64,000 bases of DNA, from assembly GCF_021134715.1 (NCBI RefSeq), contig NC_060020.1:1984001-2048000 (forward strand), given 5' to 3'. The stretch's first letter is position 1, and every line of letters starts with the position of its first letter. Source of the DNA: Daphnia pulex (Eukaryota > Arthropoda > Branchiopoda > Diplostraca > Daphniidae). Under the pieces are notes generated by a model. That model did no database searches. It worked only from the letters and a program-made list of their open reading frames with translations, and was not told where the DNA came from. This document shows positions 1 to 10,681 of this stretch, one piece after another. The position numbers and the translations under genes are program-made.

Positions 1-57
1 AAACAGAACCCCCCAAAAAAGAAAAGAAAACAGAATATTCAAGATCCTGTATCCTAC

Positions 58-651
58 CCTTCGATTTCGAAGTTTCCCAGTTTGGCTTTGGGTGAAGGTT
101 TCAGATCGTTGAGCGTTGGTGGCTGCTCGCAGATGACGATGCTTTGTGGATTGATGTTTCCGTGGATGATCTTCTTGTTGTGGAGGTAAGCAACGGCACT
201 CGAGATTTGGCGGAGAATCTCCTTGTGAGTGCCGATCTCCGGCTTAGTCGTTTCCGGTTCCGTATTCTTCCGTCCCTCCACACCCTTGAGAGCTATGACT
301 TCCAAAGTATCGGTGGTGTTTTCAGTCGCAATGTAGCTGCAAGAAAAAAGGTATTTCTATTAAGTAAAGACATACTTTGGATTTTGAGAAGGTAAATAAC
401 CGTTACTAGAACTCATCGTCGGCTTCGGTGATGTAATAACGAGTGATGCTCGGGTGATTGATCTCCTTGAGCACTTTTTTGTCGACTACGGCGAGCGAAT
501 TTTTGGCCCGCTTGACGGTAACTGGTGTTTTGCCGTCGTAGAGTCCTTGGAAAACGAAAACTTCGACACTTTTGGCGTTGGTTTGGGCAGACTGAGGGAA
601 ACTCAGTTTGCCGAGCGTGGTCCATTGCTGAGGCTGATTAGGAGCGGCCAT
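58..651 (-). CDS. IRE1-like pseudokinase, 5' part (partial gene, leaves the window)
   Basis: Two exons are visible: 407-651 and 58-336, joined across a 70-bp intron (337-406) with GT at 406-405 and AG at 338-337. The joined reading resembles the kinase domain of IRE1: a VTVKR lysine strand, then HPSITRYYITE (IRE1 has HPNVIRYFCTE), then IIHGNINPQSIVI at the catalytic loop. By eye the catalytic HRDxKP is changed to HGNINP, so both the catalytic Asp and the Lys are lost. The DFG position reads NFE, and the alpha-C Glu appears to be Lys. This points to a pseudokinase. There is no luminal or membrane segment before the kinase, unlike true IRE1. A donor-like GTAGGA follows position 58, so the gene probably continues off the left edge. 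I chose the ATG at 651 because G follows it; an in-frame ATG at 672 is possible. Family membership is fairly sure; function is not known. Confidence 0.75.
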
Positions 652-3600
652 GATTAGCGCTATTATGACCACAGACTGCGAGTAGTCGGACTGGATCCAC
701 TGGCCTAAGAGCGTGTCCTAGGCGCTCGCAAACTACTCCGCTGTCACCTTATTGGCGTTCCGGCTGTCACGTGATTCACGCTCCGCATCGCTGCATGCAT
801 CGTTCTCAACGCGATAACGTGTTAACCCTCAACGACCTTAGACTTTTAGTGCTTGAAATGAGAGCGGGGGGGAGGGGGGAAATCCAGCGTTTCGAATTAG
901 ACTCGAATAGAGTGAAGACAGCATCGATTTTGGTCATCCCCATAGGAATGGAAAAATGCTCGCCACCACAATCTGTCTAAAAGTGTTGCATACAGCTGGG
1001 GGCCATCCCTTAGGAAAACTAATGCAATAAACACTGTAATTTAGTAGTTTTTAAGCGACACTCCTTTGCTTATTTTTACCCGAGAGAGAATCTATTCTAA
1101 ACTGTGTTAACTGTACTCGTCGGTCGTCAGTATAATAGCATCAATCATTTGCAAAACCAAACAGCATGCAAATCAACGTTTACAGCTGAATAAATGAAGG
1201 CAAAATAACGAATAGGAATAGTACGTTTAGTTAGACCTCTGCATCTATTTCAGGATCTCACAACTAAGGCTAGAGACTAGACAATGGTATGCACACCAAG
1301 GCGGACAGATATAATAATAAGATTTTAATGGGCTTATTTGGGGAATTTTAATCCTTTTAATCCATCCATGTACAAGTCACGTTGAGATTTACCGTATCCA
1401 TTAATTTAAATGTAAGCTAATAGCTGGCAAAACTGTCGTCACTATTAATTGATACGGTATCCTATCTTCCCGCCTACGCCACGGGCATTTTGGCTGACAC
1501 TTAAAGATTTTTCTGCTTGGCAGCCAGTACCCGTAGCCCGTATCTTCAACAGCTAAAAATCGTGTAGGCCCTAGTGCAATCAAATATAGTTGCTTATGAC
1601 ATCACTGGAAGGAGCGTTTATTATCAGCTATTCGTTAACACCTCTTTTTTTATGCCACTTACAGGCCTCTTCCAGCCTCTTCATACCGAAATAAAATTGT
1701 TGTCAACATAAAGAGCGACAACTTGTCATTTTGGAGCAACCTGCTCTACACATCTCACTAATCTGATTTATTATGAGTGATCGAGTGGAACCTGAGGCTC
1801 AAATTTAGACGAGTGCTTTAAACTTGGCTCTACAACACCCGTCAAATTATTTTTAGCGCTTGGACTAGGGTATCAAGATTTGACTTCTAGGGTAGATTTC
1901 CGTTTCTCACGTAATTTAAGAGATTGAAAATTGTTTAAGTTAAAGTGGCCTACATGTAGCACTGTAGCCGGAACTGCAAAATTCTGAGTAAATGTAAACG
2001 TCAAGTAACATGTTTTCGGTTCTCCTTTGAAACTCGCGGAGAACTTTTATGAACTCTTGGAACACTCAACTCGCTCGGAGAAAATAAATAGACTTTGAGT
2101 GAGGCCGCGTTTCTCGTTTCACCGCTTTTTGCTTCAGCCCTTGCTGTTGAAAGATCCTTTTTGGCATGTTCTTTACTTCCTAGCTCGCGATCTCGCCGTT
2201 ATCAAGAACGGAAATATTAATCAGTAAAAAAATGACAGCCTCATCGTGTCATTTCGATAAGAGATTTTTTTGTTCGTTAATAAGAATGTTGAGTCATAGC
2301 CAAAGCCATGATTACGTATTCTATACATAGGACTCAACACTTTCCCAGAATAGCTTATGAATGGCGAAACGGAGAAGCGCTGATCAAATATTAAATTAAA
2401 CGTTAACTGCGGTCCAGAAATCCTATCAATTCAAAACGCATTAATTTAAGTAATTAGATAACTTGCGACTGTCCATTTTAAAATAACGAAATGAATTCAT
2501 CATCATTGTCAAATGATAATTTAACAATTTAAAAAAAAAAAGTCTCGAAAACAATTCTTGGAAAACAAGACGTCTGCGACTTCACCCTTCATTTTCTTTG
2601 GCAACAATCATATGAGTTAACATATTCCAGTCGACATGCGCTACAACAAAAATGACCACCCGGTAGTCACAATAAAAATATGGTTATTAAAGCAACAGTT
2701 TCAATTTTGCTAACTGGTAATTTCCTTTTGCCATCCTTGGACAAATTACAAATAATCTTCTTCTCCTTAACATGTAATTTGCTTACGTCATGTGTAAAAC
2801 ATTGCGTCTGTCTTAAAATCCAAGTTGTGACTTTTGTGATACTAGACTTGAAATTAAACTTCGCTAGTCACTGTCTGATTTAAGCCACTTTTTGGTTCCA
2901 TGACATCTATCAACTCTGGTCTAAGAATGGCCCAGTCACTCGACAAAAAATACTGTACGCTTGTACGGCGTAGAACCGTAGATCCGATCATTCCAGGCGT
3001 TAAAAAAAATTCAACATTCCAATTCATTTCTTGCGCTTGACTGTGTCCATTCCTAAAGACAGACGGCTGATGATGATGCATCTCAACGACCATGACGTTA
3101 GGTTAGAGGCCTCATCCAATACTTCTGTAAATCAGATTCCGGATCTCAGCATACACGGAAGAAAAATGACAGAGCGCATGTAAAGAAAACAATGTATTGA
3201 ATTGTTGAGGCTATAAAAACGGTCAGATCACTTGAAAATTCAATCAGTCCCAAGACAACCAAGACAAAATTTCTTCTAAAGCGAAAGCAATTTTGGAAAA
3301 GAATTTGAATACGAAGATTTTGCGTGTTATGTTTGTTAAGACATAGAAAACATCCCGGTGACATTCAAGACCCACGAGTTAATAAAGGAATAATAAAAGA
3401 TGAGATATACAGGCTTGAGAAGATAACGAAAGTTAGCCCTGAACTGCAATTCAAATGTATCTAGTGAATATTAGTTGCTCATTTTGATGCCACAATAAAC
3501 TGGTCGTCAACTTATTATAAGTGGCGCATTCAATTTGGACGCTGTCTGAATACTGCAAAGCGGCTTTGTTCAATTCGTTATTCTGTACAAATATTTGTTC

Positions 3601-3839
3601 GAATAATTTCGATAATGTTGTTGCTACAAGTGTGCGTGGAAGAATTAATAGTTTAAGTATCTTTCGAAATATTATAACCAAAGAGAAAATTCATAACGAG
3701 TCAACGAATCCACTTATGGACGTGCAGATCGGTCACATAGGTAGAAGAAATAGAGTTACAAAAGTTGAAACACACCAGATGAGGATGAAATTGGACGTAG
3801 GTAATTCGCTAGCGGGATTGCGAAGATTTCTTCTTCTCA
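652..3839. other. Gene-free stretch between kinase-like gene and tetraspanin
   Basis: This stretch is AT-rich and has no ORF that looks coding. It holds the 5' flank of the kinase-like gene (right after 651) and, toward 3839, the expected 3' UTR of the tetraspanin. The plus-strand ORF at 3521-3973 runs antisense across the last tetraspanin exon and has no recognisable features, so I treat it as chance. No repeats or RNA genes were recognised. Confidence 0.6.
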
Positions 3840-6292
3840 CTAACGACCCCATTTGGACTTTTGAGCGAAAATGTCAGCTCGCAAGTTTTGGGCAAAGCAA
3901 ATGCCGAGTATCTGGTGCGGGAGAAAGGATATGTTCATTATTAAAGGGGAATCAGTCAATCAGCCAACTATAAAGTAAACCTTTCTATCACATGAAAATA
4001 TAAATCTTATGCACAGTCCCATAGGAGCACGAGCTAAAAATACATACCGAAGTATTTTCGACTTTGCAAGGCATCTTGCTAGTCCCTAATATGTCCTTCC
4101 ATGCTTTAGTAATAATCAAATAAAAAAATACCTGGAGAAAAGCTACGCCGACAGCCACGCCAGCCACTATTAGGAGATTTCTTTCAAGCCATTCTTCTCC
4201 TGCAGGTAAGCAGCCTTTATCGTTGATGATTTTCGCCACGTCATAGTTCTAATGAGGACGAGTGGAGGGACGGATACAGAGAGAGAATGTTTTGAGTAAT
4301 ACAATATACTGATGATATTATGTATATCACTGAGGGAATGGAGAAAAGCGATCCAGCAACCAACCACCTAGTAAGATTTCAACAACCTCCGAAAACCATC
4401 ACCCGTCCCAGTCACCGAAGAGGAGAGAGTAAAGCCTGATCATAGAAGATACTAAATGTACTACATATTCGTGCAAACTCCTTTCAAATTTACACTAACA
4501 TGCTTAAACCAAATTCAGCCACTTACCTCTATAATCAAATACACGCCCAAATCGCTGGACTGTCGCTAAACATATAGATAAAGTTATGATTACGAGTTCG
4601 CTACTGTACCTGTAAAATGGCGATACCAACTGCTGCTCCTGCGACTGGAATGAGGTTAAACTCGACCCATTCTTCCCCTGCCCTCAAACAGCCCCGCTCG
4701 TATACAACCGTACTCCGATCGCCTGGCTGTACGTTAACCAAGCAAAATTTGGTTTGGAAAGAAGGTGAGATCAAAGATTCCATATGCCACCAACACCTTA
4801 TGCTTAATTTATAAGTGCTACCCACAGTGAAAGGTATTGATAAATATTTGGCGAAATATTGTGATTAGAGTGATCCGAGTTAAAGGATTTTAATGTGAGA
4901 TAACGTAACTATATATCGTGTTTAGTTTCAAATTCCAGTTATATGACGTTAGTGGTAGAAGAATGGCATCTGTGCAAATTAATATCCCATTTCATTTTGA
5001 CTAAGATGAATAGTTCAAGAGTGAAACCAACTGTTTCGATTTTTCTTTCAGTCGTATAAATGTCTTTCGTTATACTGCACGTTAAACTGAAGAAATGGGA
5101 CAATCGCGCACAAGAAATACGTACTTCTACCAGCAATTGATTTTGGCCTTTTACCCCGGATAAGGGACGAAATGTTGGTACAAAAATTCCCAAGCACTTC
5201 CACCAAAACCCATTAAAATACAACAAAAAAAGCGTGCTGGAATGGTTTAAGGTGAAATTTAACTTTAAAAAATTAAAGAAAGAAATCATATTTACATAAT
5301 CCGGTTTCCTGACGTCGTATCCACACTGCTTGTTTTTAATAATCTCCTAATAATAACCAGGAAAAATATGGGCATTAAATTGCTTGGGTAATTCAAATAA
5401 ATTATTAAAAATGTCTCAACGATAACATATTATGCATACATTGGGTTGAGGTTTGCAACAACTGAAAGGAACTCCACAAGCTTCTCTGCTTCCTACTTCG
5501 GCAGATGAGCAGTTGAAATAAATGTTTCTATCCCAATCCTTGGGTCCTTCAATGCCACAGCATTGCAGCTAGGGGAAATAATTTTTTAAATGAAATATAC
5601 AAACAATGTAAACATGGATAATTTAGTTACCCATCCTTCTTGTATCCAATCAATCAAATTCTGTTGATCAGGGTCATCCCGATAATGTACAATAAATGCT
5701 TGAAATCCTCCTGTGGCTTGTTGTTTGATCTATACAACACAAAATTAACTTTAAATTAAATATGTAAAACTTTTGTTTGTTATTTTGAATGATTTTACCC
5801 AATCTTTAAATATAAAACCTAGGATTCCTGCGGTCATTTCAAGTAACAATAGAATTGCAAGGAAGATTGCATACTGAAAAGGAGAAAGGACTAGGTAAAC
5901 CTTAATGAGAAACAAACAAAATTTAAAACACCATACTGCAGAGAGAAGAACAGTGTTTTCTCTGAGTGCCCCCACACAGCCTGTGAATCCAATAATGAAA
6001 GTGACTGCTCCTGCTACGATGAGAATGAAAGCTGGATCTAAAGCAACATTCGTAAGTCTTTGAAGGTTGCTGAATGTATCTTTTTCCGTCCAGGCCCAGA
6101 TGCCCACAGCCATAATTCCAAGTCCAGTAAGCTAATTACAGAAATAGAAACACACATGAACTTTAATTGAGCACATTAAGTCTTTGTTTGCAGGTTACTC
6201 ACCCAAAAGATGACATTAAATCCAAAAATGAGATACTTTAAACAACAACTAACTTCACTGTGATCTCGACGATACTTCCTGTTGGACGGCAT
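3840..6292 (-). CDS. TspanC8-type tetraspanin with alternative exon 7
   Basis: Eight coding exons, all joined in phase 0: 6203-6292, 5937-6131, 5799-5873, 5631-5729, 5440-5568, 5296-5346, exon 7 (4610-4726 or 4132-4248), and 3840-3911 with stop TAG. The product is 275 aa, the usual tetraspanin length. It begins MPSNRKYRRDHSEVSCCLKY and has four membrane segments. The large extracellular loop carries CCG, NCS, ACGV, SCC, QCGY and GCL, which gives eight cysteines, the mark of the TspanC8 group (vertebrate TSPAN5/14/17/33; Drosophila Tsp3A/Tsp26D/Tsp86D). That group escorts the protease ADAM10 and so affects Notch signalling. The short tail ILGICFAQNLRADIF is typical. The intron between exons 6 and 7a is about 570 bp; the others before it are 57-93 bp. 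The order, phases and full coverage make the model strong. Which of the three fly paralogues is the orthologue was not resolved. Confidence 0.93.
4132..4248 (-). other. Tetraspanin exon 7b (alternative, 39 codons)
   Basis: Acceptor TAG at 4251-4249 and donor GTATTT after 4132. It encodes NYDVAKIINDK, then GCLPAGEEWLER and the fourth membrane segment. Over the 28 residues from GCL onward, 20 are identical to exon 7a, while the first 11 differ almost completely. Both exons are 117 nt in phase 0; including both would duplicate the fourth membrane segment. Mutually exclusive use is therefore inferred. Confidence 0.85.
4610..4726 (-). other. Tetraspanin exon 7a (alternative, 39 codons)
   Basis: Acceptor CAG at 4729-4727 and donor GTACAG after 4610. 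It encodes 11 variable loop residues (PGDRSTVVYER), then GCLRAGEEWVEF and the fourth membrane segment. It has the same length and phase as exon 7b and carries the eighth loop cysteine, so either exon gives a complete tetraspanin. Confidence 0.85.
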
Positions 6293-6874
6293 TTTAGTTA
6301 AGATGCTCAACAGTAATTCGATGCCCTAATTTCTCGACATTTTTTATCAAACGGTTGCATCAAGGTTCAATGAAAAGCCAAAAGAAGTAAATGTACTGTT
6401 CTCTTTAGCTGCCTCGGGCTCTGTGTATTTTTTTTTCACGCAGACAAACAATCGATATCTAACTTTTCATCAATTTAACTCAGAATCGATTACTTACGAA
6501 CGTAAATCGGTGAATTGGCTAAAACAAAAAAATGTTTGTTTATGGATAACAAATGTTTTTGACGTTTGTGATTAATATTTTAAAAAGGATTTGGCAATTC
6601 AACAATTAATTTGGGGTTAAATCAATTGAGCGCGTACTTCCTGTAACATCAAACATAGAAATAGTTTCTAGAATGGACTAGAGTTCACAGAACCACCAGA
6701 CATTAACTTATTACGATATTTCAAAATTTTTTTTTTTTTTTTCCAGTTCATGGTCGCAAACTTGCAGGTAACCCTTGAGGATAAATCTTGCATACATGTC
6801 GTGCATCTAAAATGTACCAAACCAACTTAGTGACGTCAATTCGAGCTCATTTTTAACTCCCAACTGCCAGCGAG
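6293..6874. other. 5' flank of the tetraspanin gene
   Basis: AT-rich sequence upstream of the tetraspanin start, with a poly-T tract near 6728-6742. It presumably holds the promoter and 5' UTR. No TATA box or other clear element was identified. It ends where segment A begins. Confidence 0.5.
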
Positions 6875-8220
6875 TTTTTCCGGTTGTTACGGGAAACGGC
6901 CTGAATGTAATGTGCGTTGCAACGATTTTAATTGGCTGTTCTCAATAATCTCGTGGTGGTACTGAAGTCCGTTCTCACCGCAGAATAATTCAGCAAAAAG
7001 AATCAAATAAAATAAAAAGGATGGCAACCTGTCTGCGTATATTGATTACCCGGTCGTCAACGACGAATGAGGTAGGCAGATTCGTTCAAAAAGACTCGCA
7101 TGATAGCCGCACTCTTCTTCCTCTTTTGAAACTCTCCGTCTTCTCTGTGATGGCCTTGCGTTGAAAGTATCAACGAATTCAATCAAACAGCGTGAAAGGA
7201 CTGTTTATCACCGTTTTCTCATCTCGGACGTGAGAGTGATAGAGCAACATGACGAACATCCATTAGACAAAGTTTCTTTACAATGTCATCCTTTTCCTCC
7301 TCGTTCATTATCGTCGTGTAGCGATAAATATGGAGGAGGTGGTGGTGGGGGTTGAATCGAATGGGAATGGGGGAAAAATAGTCTTCCGTTTGAACCGAGA
7401 AAAAGATCCTTAAACAGATTCCGGCCAGCGTATATAATTTCGGTCAAATGCTATGGCTGGGGGAAGAACAAATTCCGGAACTGCCGTGTCATCGTTTCAA
7501 CATAACATATTACGCACCGTCCAAGAGGGGAAGAAAAATATTTCACGGTCTCGACATTTCCAAGTTTTCCTGTCGTTGTTGATTTTTTAATGTTTATTAT
7601 TTAGTTAATGTCTCTTATTTTGGCATATGAACGGATGTCACTCGTTTTCCCATGCAGACCGCACACACAACAATACAGTCACGAAAAAATTTATACGGCC
7701 AAAAAGTGACACACACGATTAAATTGAAAACGCGAGCAGATTTTCATTCACCTTGGAGAGAAAGCCGTTAGCTCATATTGAATTGAATTCTACTGTTAAA
7801 AAAAGGAATAGGAAATTACGGAGCCAAAGAAAAACTTTCCCAGGCCGGCCGACAACAATTACATATACACATCAGGGTCGCAAAGAAGAAGATGCGGCCG
7901 CCACCGCCGCTCCGTGCCTCGTTGATCTTGATATTCAAAATATTACTGTGCATTACTATATGTATACTATCTACGTGATGCTACTGGTCGATGACGTCCA
8001 AAAAAGAAAGCGTTACGGTACATCTTCCATTTCTGATTCTTAACGCTTGACTGGATTCAATTCGACTCACGTCAAACCTTTTCAGTCATATCCCCCCATT
8101 GGAATAAAATTAAAAAAATAAGAAATATAAGTCTCAAGGGTGCTTTCAAAAAAAGAGATAGTCTCTCAACTGAATGGGCGACGCGTTCTCTCTCGGTTAC
8201 TGTTTCCTTCAGCCGCACGT
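6875..8220 (+). repeat. Segment A, left copy (direct repeat of 41235-42573)
   Basis: This 1.35-kb stretch reappears in the same orientation at 41235-42573 with only a few substitutions noticed (for example near 7529, 7901 and 8009) and small indels near 8105-8130. It has no convincing gene: the short ORFs at 7161 and 7753 occur in both copies but show no known motif. The right copy continues into atonal upstream sequence, so the left copy may be the derived one. That direction is an inference. Confidence 0.9.
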
Positions 8221-8222
8221 GC

Positions 8223-9630
8223 GTATATTATTCAAGGGATTTCTAAAATAAATAGCACTAGTCGAGTGCTATTATTTTAGGGGTCATTTGGCGTTCCGTA
8301 TTCTAGTGATTAGATTTAAAATTGCGTCGTGGGGTTTCACCATTTCACCGTCGTGGGATTCAAATATGTATAGTTTATATTTTTTTTCTTTCTTATATTT
8401 TATGTCATAAGTATATATTTCCTACGGGAACCTCACAACCCAAATTGATGTATTTTTATTTGTCATTACAAATTAGCACCATTTTGAAAAAGCCGCCATA
8501 ATTTTTCTTTATTGACCACCTAGTAGTGGAATTTTGAACTGCTCTATCGAATCATGATTGCTTGTTGTCGTCTGCCTTATTGACTTATTTCCGCGTGGCG
8601 TGCTTTATTGAACTTGTTGGTTGGTTAAAATGGTTATGACCGAAGAAAAGAAACTTGAGTTGATTTCTTTATGACCATTCCATGAAATATTTGTTGTTAA
8701 GACTATGTGAAATGGAAAGATTAGAAAAAAACGGACATAGACAAACAGTAAATTAATTTTTTAAGATTAAATTCTGTTGGTTTGGGTACAAAGTGCATTA
8801 ACAAAACGTTGAGAAAACAGCAAGTTTTTCTGTTGGATGTTGGTTAGTTTATTAAATTTTCATTTATTAATTAACAGATAACAGATTATGCACACATTAT
8901 GCAGGGAAAGGGAATTTTTGACACAGACCTGTCATTACAAAGTCCAAAACTACTTTAGCGTAAGTACCAGTAATCACATTGGTTAGGTGAGCTAAAATTA
9001 GTTGTTTGTATAGTTGAGGTAAACCAAGAAGAAGATGAGCCAGCCATCACATTCAAAATTTAATTAGAGCTTGTTAATTGTATTTCTTTAATCATAGACC
9101 ACATAACAATACATTAGAGTCTGGTTTTTTAATTAAATATTCATATTTTACCACATAGGTAAGGGCTGGAAGACCTGTCAATTGAAGAATGTCAAAATTG
9201 TCGGAGATAAAAAAAAGAAAACAGAAGATGGATGGTGACGTCTCTTACTAAAAGATACAACACAGAAGAATATTGTTGAGTCTGGACCTTACCCCAACAA
9301 GGATGGTGAAGGAGTCTTGTCCTGTCCTATTTTCCAATTGTTGACTCTCTAAAAAGAACATCCCAATGGAGAAGAACATATCTAAAAAGTTACATGTCAG
9401 CAGTTTTCAGCTGCAATGTTGTGGACAGATCAAGCTGAATTATTCACATCCAAAACATCAAACAAAGAAAAAGTGAATCATATAGTTGGAAAATGTTTAG
9501 TGACTGTATTCTAGGTAATTGAATTTGTACAAATTTCTATTTTCTAAGCTAATAAAACTGTCTTTATCTTTTGTGATAACAAATAAGCTAGGTGCATTAT
9601 CTACGTTATCTCCAATAAAACCGAATTAGG
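8223..9630 (+). repeat. Segment B, left copy (inverted repeat of 39773-41210)
   Basis: About 1.4 kb that recurs in reverse complement at 39773-41210, roughly 96-97% identical by eye with several small indels. The right copy has an extra 9 bases close to the inner end. B starts 2 bases after segment A ends and begins GTATATTATTCAAGGG. The outer end carries a hairpin (8243-8280). No gene was recognised inside. Together the two copies act as inverted ends of the 33-kb block between them. Confidence 0.9.
8243..8280. repeat. Near-perfect hairpin at the outer end of segment B
   Basis: A 38-nt palindrome: a 17-base arm starting CTAAAATAAATAGCACT pairs with the reverse arm, with one bulged base and a short loop. 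The same hairpin, inverted, is at 41153-41190. It lies 20 bases inside both outer breakpoints of B. Confidence 0.8.
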
Positions 9631-10603
9631 TCAAGATTTGTGCATTAGATTTTTCTACCTCGTCATGCTTGAAGCAACAATTGAGATTAACACACTTAGG
9701 CTACACCTACTAAGATGAGTTGACTCGACACTTTGACGACGCTTAGTTGTGAGATGCTGTTGTCAAGCCAGCGTCAAAACAAGGTTAAAGGGGAGGAGAG
9801 ACAAAATAACAGTATCAAGGCTGTTCGCTACCAAACGATGTTGAGTTCAAATTGGTTCAATAAAGGTTACTCCTCCCCTCAATTGCTCCATTTTCATCTG
9901 ACCTCGAATACCGGAAAATACCACCAGGGGTTTTGCTGCGGGAAATCGGCGTGCCGATGGGCATTCCAGAGGCCAAAAAATGCTCAGTAGTCCACGTATT
10001 CGCACGGTGTACACTTGTCTCTTAGTTTGCTGCTGTAGTTTTGCATCTTCACGCCTTTGCACTTGGATTAATTGCGTTTTATGCATTGCCTACACAATTT
10101 GCCGTGGTTTCTCTGTAGTGTTTTGTGTCATTGATGGTCGTAGATTTCGTTTTACTATCTCATCACTATATCAGCAAAATTGCATCTGCACTAAAATAGT
10201 CTTGTAGTGTTCGTAGATTGATTCACATTATTTGTTGTCCACACCAGTAGCTACCTAATTAGAGTAAGCCAATCTAGATAAGATTAAAGTTAAGCATAAA
10301 ATAAGGATATTGTAGGTTAAGACGTTAAGCTAACCTAAGGCTATTGTAGGTTAAGCTAAGTTTAGGTTTAAGTTCACGATAGAGTTAGTTGCCAATTTAC
10401 TGTGGTGCCTCTGTGGTGTGGAAAATTCGTCTTTAGCAATCCCCAACCCTTACGTGTCAACTAATAATCCTTTTCTTTCACTTTCAGGAAATTGTGAATC
10501 TAAATTGAATGTTTTAGCTGTATATTTTCTATTTTTGCTTAATTGATTGTGGTTTAAAAAAAAACTATAAAGTTTATCCACCATTTGTCGTTGATGTAAT
10601 TAG
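9631..10603. other. Unique sequence before the exon array
   Basis: No gene is supported. The ORF at 9980-10207 has no recognisable feature. Around 10300-10370 the sequence repeats 'attgtaggttaag' and similar words that loosely resemble arthropod telomere-type TTAGG units, but too degenerately to call. An acceptor-like AG at 10602-10603 precedes the first exon-like segment of the array. Confidence 0.5.
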
Positions 10604-10681
10604 GATCATGGACCGGAGAGGATCGCCGCCGCCACTACAAGATCGTCGCTTCAAGATAGGACCCTGGCCCACGGGTCGAAG
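10604..10681 (+). other. First exon-like segment of the array
   Basis: A B-type segment with a different 5' end (GATCATGGACCGGAGAG). It has an ATG at 10608 followed by an open frame (MDRRGSPPPLQDRR...) and a donor GTAGAT after 10681. Spliced onward, the frame continues through exon A and stops in exon B, giving roughly 75 codons. This could be a short ORF of a spliced transcript; expression is unknown. Confidence 0.4.

Noticed and set aside
3521-3973. 150-aa plus-strand ORF near the tetraspanin 3' end
   Set aside because: It runs antisense to the last tetraspanin exon and its 3' UTR, with no motif.
4170-4367. Small minus-strand ORFs around exon 7b and 7a
   Set aside because: They are the tetraspanin alternative exons read into intron sequence or in another frame, not separate genes.
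10300-10370. Interstitial telomere repeat (TTAGG)
   Set aside because: Only a few degenerate GGTTAAG words; no run of exact units. The similar patch near 31011-31060 was rejected for the same reason.
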